This document shows positions 62,657-64,000 of a stretch of 64,000 nucleotides of DNA, piece by piece (the first letter of the stretch is position 1; every line of letters starts with the position of its first letter). The stretch comes from Casuarius casuarius. Taxonomy: Eukaryota > Chordata > Aves > Casuariiformes > Casuariidae. The stretch covers positions 1,054,001 to 1,118,000 of the forward strand of contig PTFA01000029.1 in the NCBI GenBank assembly GCA_003342895.1, read 5' to 3'. Below the pieces are notes generated by a model. It worked only from the letters and a program-made list of their open reading frames with translations. It did not search any database and was not told the DNA's origin. A program made the position numbers and the translations under genes.

Positions 62657-63292
62657 ATGACAAATGTTATTCTAGGGGAGTCAGAGAATCTGAGAAGTTG
62701 TTTCAAAAGGAAACAAACATCTGAAAAGCCACATCTACGCATAAATGCTGTAATTTTAAGGTCACATATCACTGATCAGTCCATGCAAGTTTCCAACAAA
62801 ACCAGGAAGGAAGTTCCATATAAAAGTAGGCTCTGTGCTACCATCTTTCTAGTAAAATTTCTGAAACCTACATCCTTCCATGGACTCAGCACATTCTTTG
62901 ATGCTCAGTACTCAAAAGCCACGCTTGTAAAATTATTCTCCAAAGCCCACAGCTTTCTGCTTAGCTACAAGTCTTTCTTAACAAGGGCCTGTGAGAGTAC
63001 CTGTGCTCTTTGTGGAAAATGTGCCTCCTTGCTTCCTCATTGTAGATTCCCATGTAGAAAACATTCACCCTGGCCCAAAAAAACTCAGAACAACAGGAAA
63101 GAGGGCAAAGATTTTAACTCTTCAGTGCTCCTCTACAGCCACATGACAGACTGTCCAAGAGCCTTCGTTAAATCGCTGGCAGAAGTAGCTACAGCGGAAC
63201 GCAGGGAGCTGCGAATAACCAAAACCAGCTGCACTGGCAATGCACTGGGAGCTGAGCCTCTCTTGGGAGATTTACCACAATTTTTACACTAA
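62657..63292 (+). other. Longest open frame of the window (211 codons), unidentified
   Basis: An ATG-initiated frame of 211 codons. The translation is basic and Ser/Lys/Cys-rich. It includes a cysteine cluster at roughly residues 115-135 (CESTCALCGKCASLLPHCRF) that superficially looks like a zinc-binding knuckle but does not match the spacing of a zinc-finger class I know. No signal peptide or membrane segment is evident. In 64 kb of this composition a chance frame of this length is only mildly surprising, so coding status is doubtful. Confidence 0.2.
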
Positions 63293-64000
63293 TGGGGGGA
63301 GGTTTCAAATTTAGCTGCAGTTCCAAAAACATTCAATACAGGAGTAGGCTTTCACATTTCTATTCCAATTTGACAGCTTATTTCTCCATTTCAGTCAAAA
63401 CGAGTCTTGGCCAGTTTCTGAGAACAGACCACATCCAGCTGGCACTGCTAAACTCACACAGGTTTGATGCACCAAGCTACTGCCTCTTTGACATGAGTTA
63501 CTATCCCTGCTCCACAGACTAGCTTTCTGCTAGAGCAGAAAAGGAAGAAAAAACACACACAGTGCACCATTCTACTTGTGAGAGCTTTATATTTCCCACA
63601 AAGTATTCAACACAGACATTTGTGTGGCGGTAGTCAACACCATCATCATGCTAAACTGACAGAAAACTAGGCTTACCGATCCACAGCAGAAAGATTCAAG
63701 AGCAGCAAGCAGCATAGCATACCATTAAGCAACAGCAGCACAACTTCTGCACCCAAAACTTTATGGAGAGAGTTGTCTGTGATCCCACCTCCATCCCAGC
63801 TGCCACAATCTTCCCTCTCTCTAAAGGCAGGCGTGAGGTCCTGGGCCCATACTGCCTTCCATCTGCTCTAGCCTGTGTGAAGCTTGGAAATCAACCATGG
63901 ACCAACACAGATCTCACAAGCACCAGTTCCAAGTAGTCTAAGTTTTGCAGCTGTTCTTCAGGATCTGAGCCACAGCTCATGGACTGATTCATTGAAAATA
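63293..64000. other. Unique noncoding stretch to the window end
   Basis: No supported gene. A 76-codon frame directly after the 211-codon one (63292-63522) has no domain. A short (AC)-like run lies near 63553-63561. Confidence 0.45.

Noticed and set aside
1..64000. Bacterial or phage gene content, operons, CRISPR arrays, tRNA or rRNA genes
   Set aside because: There are no closely packed long frames, ribosome-binding sites, regularly spaced repeats or cloverleaf/rRNA motifs. The DNA is vertebrate-like with CR1 relics.
1..64000. Mammalian repeats (L1, Alu, B1) or endogenous retrovirus genes
   Set aside because: No diagnostic motifs of these families were noticed. LTR boundaries and gag/pol/env motifs were not seen.

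Overview
The window is 64 kb of AT-rich vertebrate nuclear DNA in which I find no intact protein-coding gene and no tRNA, rRNA, CRISPR array, operon or bacterial/viral gene set. The recognisable repeats are decayed fragments of CR1-type LINEs. These include 3' ends, pieces related to the 3' half, and one stretch encoding part of a CR1-like endonuclease domain. No L1, Alu or B1 family was recognised. A sparse, old, CR1-dominated repeat landscape with short A/T-rich microsatellites suggests a sauropsid, most likely a bird. Three single N bases suggest an assembled genome. This is inference; no database search was run.

Layout. 1-12 kb is unique AT-rich sequence with one CR1 relic (about 4.29-4.44 kb), a near-perfect 18-bp stem hairpin (6.17-6.23 kb), and two CpG-enriched patches (2.61-2.76 and 11.04-11.30 kb). 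12-22 kb holds a plausible but unproven exon (13,007-13,155), a possible CR1 terminus near 18.1 kb, and a T24 run next to a (TA)15 repeat. 22-32 kb has homopolymer tracts, a possible 15-nt microexon (27.25 kb) and a CR1-like fragment at 28.75 kb. 32-40 kb is richest in CR1 relics, at 32.8, 35.4, 36.4 and 39.3-39.6 kb, in both orientations. 40-50 kb contains poly-T, A-rich and TATA-rich simple repeats and two modest minus-strand open frames at 48.8-49.9 kb. 50-64 kb is unique sequence with the two longest open frames of the window (60.3-60.9 and 62.7-63.3 kb), neither resembling a family I know.

The best reading is an intergenic region or large intron with ancient retrotransposon debris. I see no multi-gene system. 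The items most worth checking are the 6.2-kb hairpin, the candidate exons, the minus-strand open frames near 49 kb, and the CR1 endonuclease relic. Family assignments rest on remembered consensus patterns, so element boundaries are approximate.
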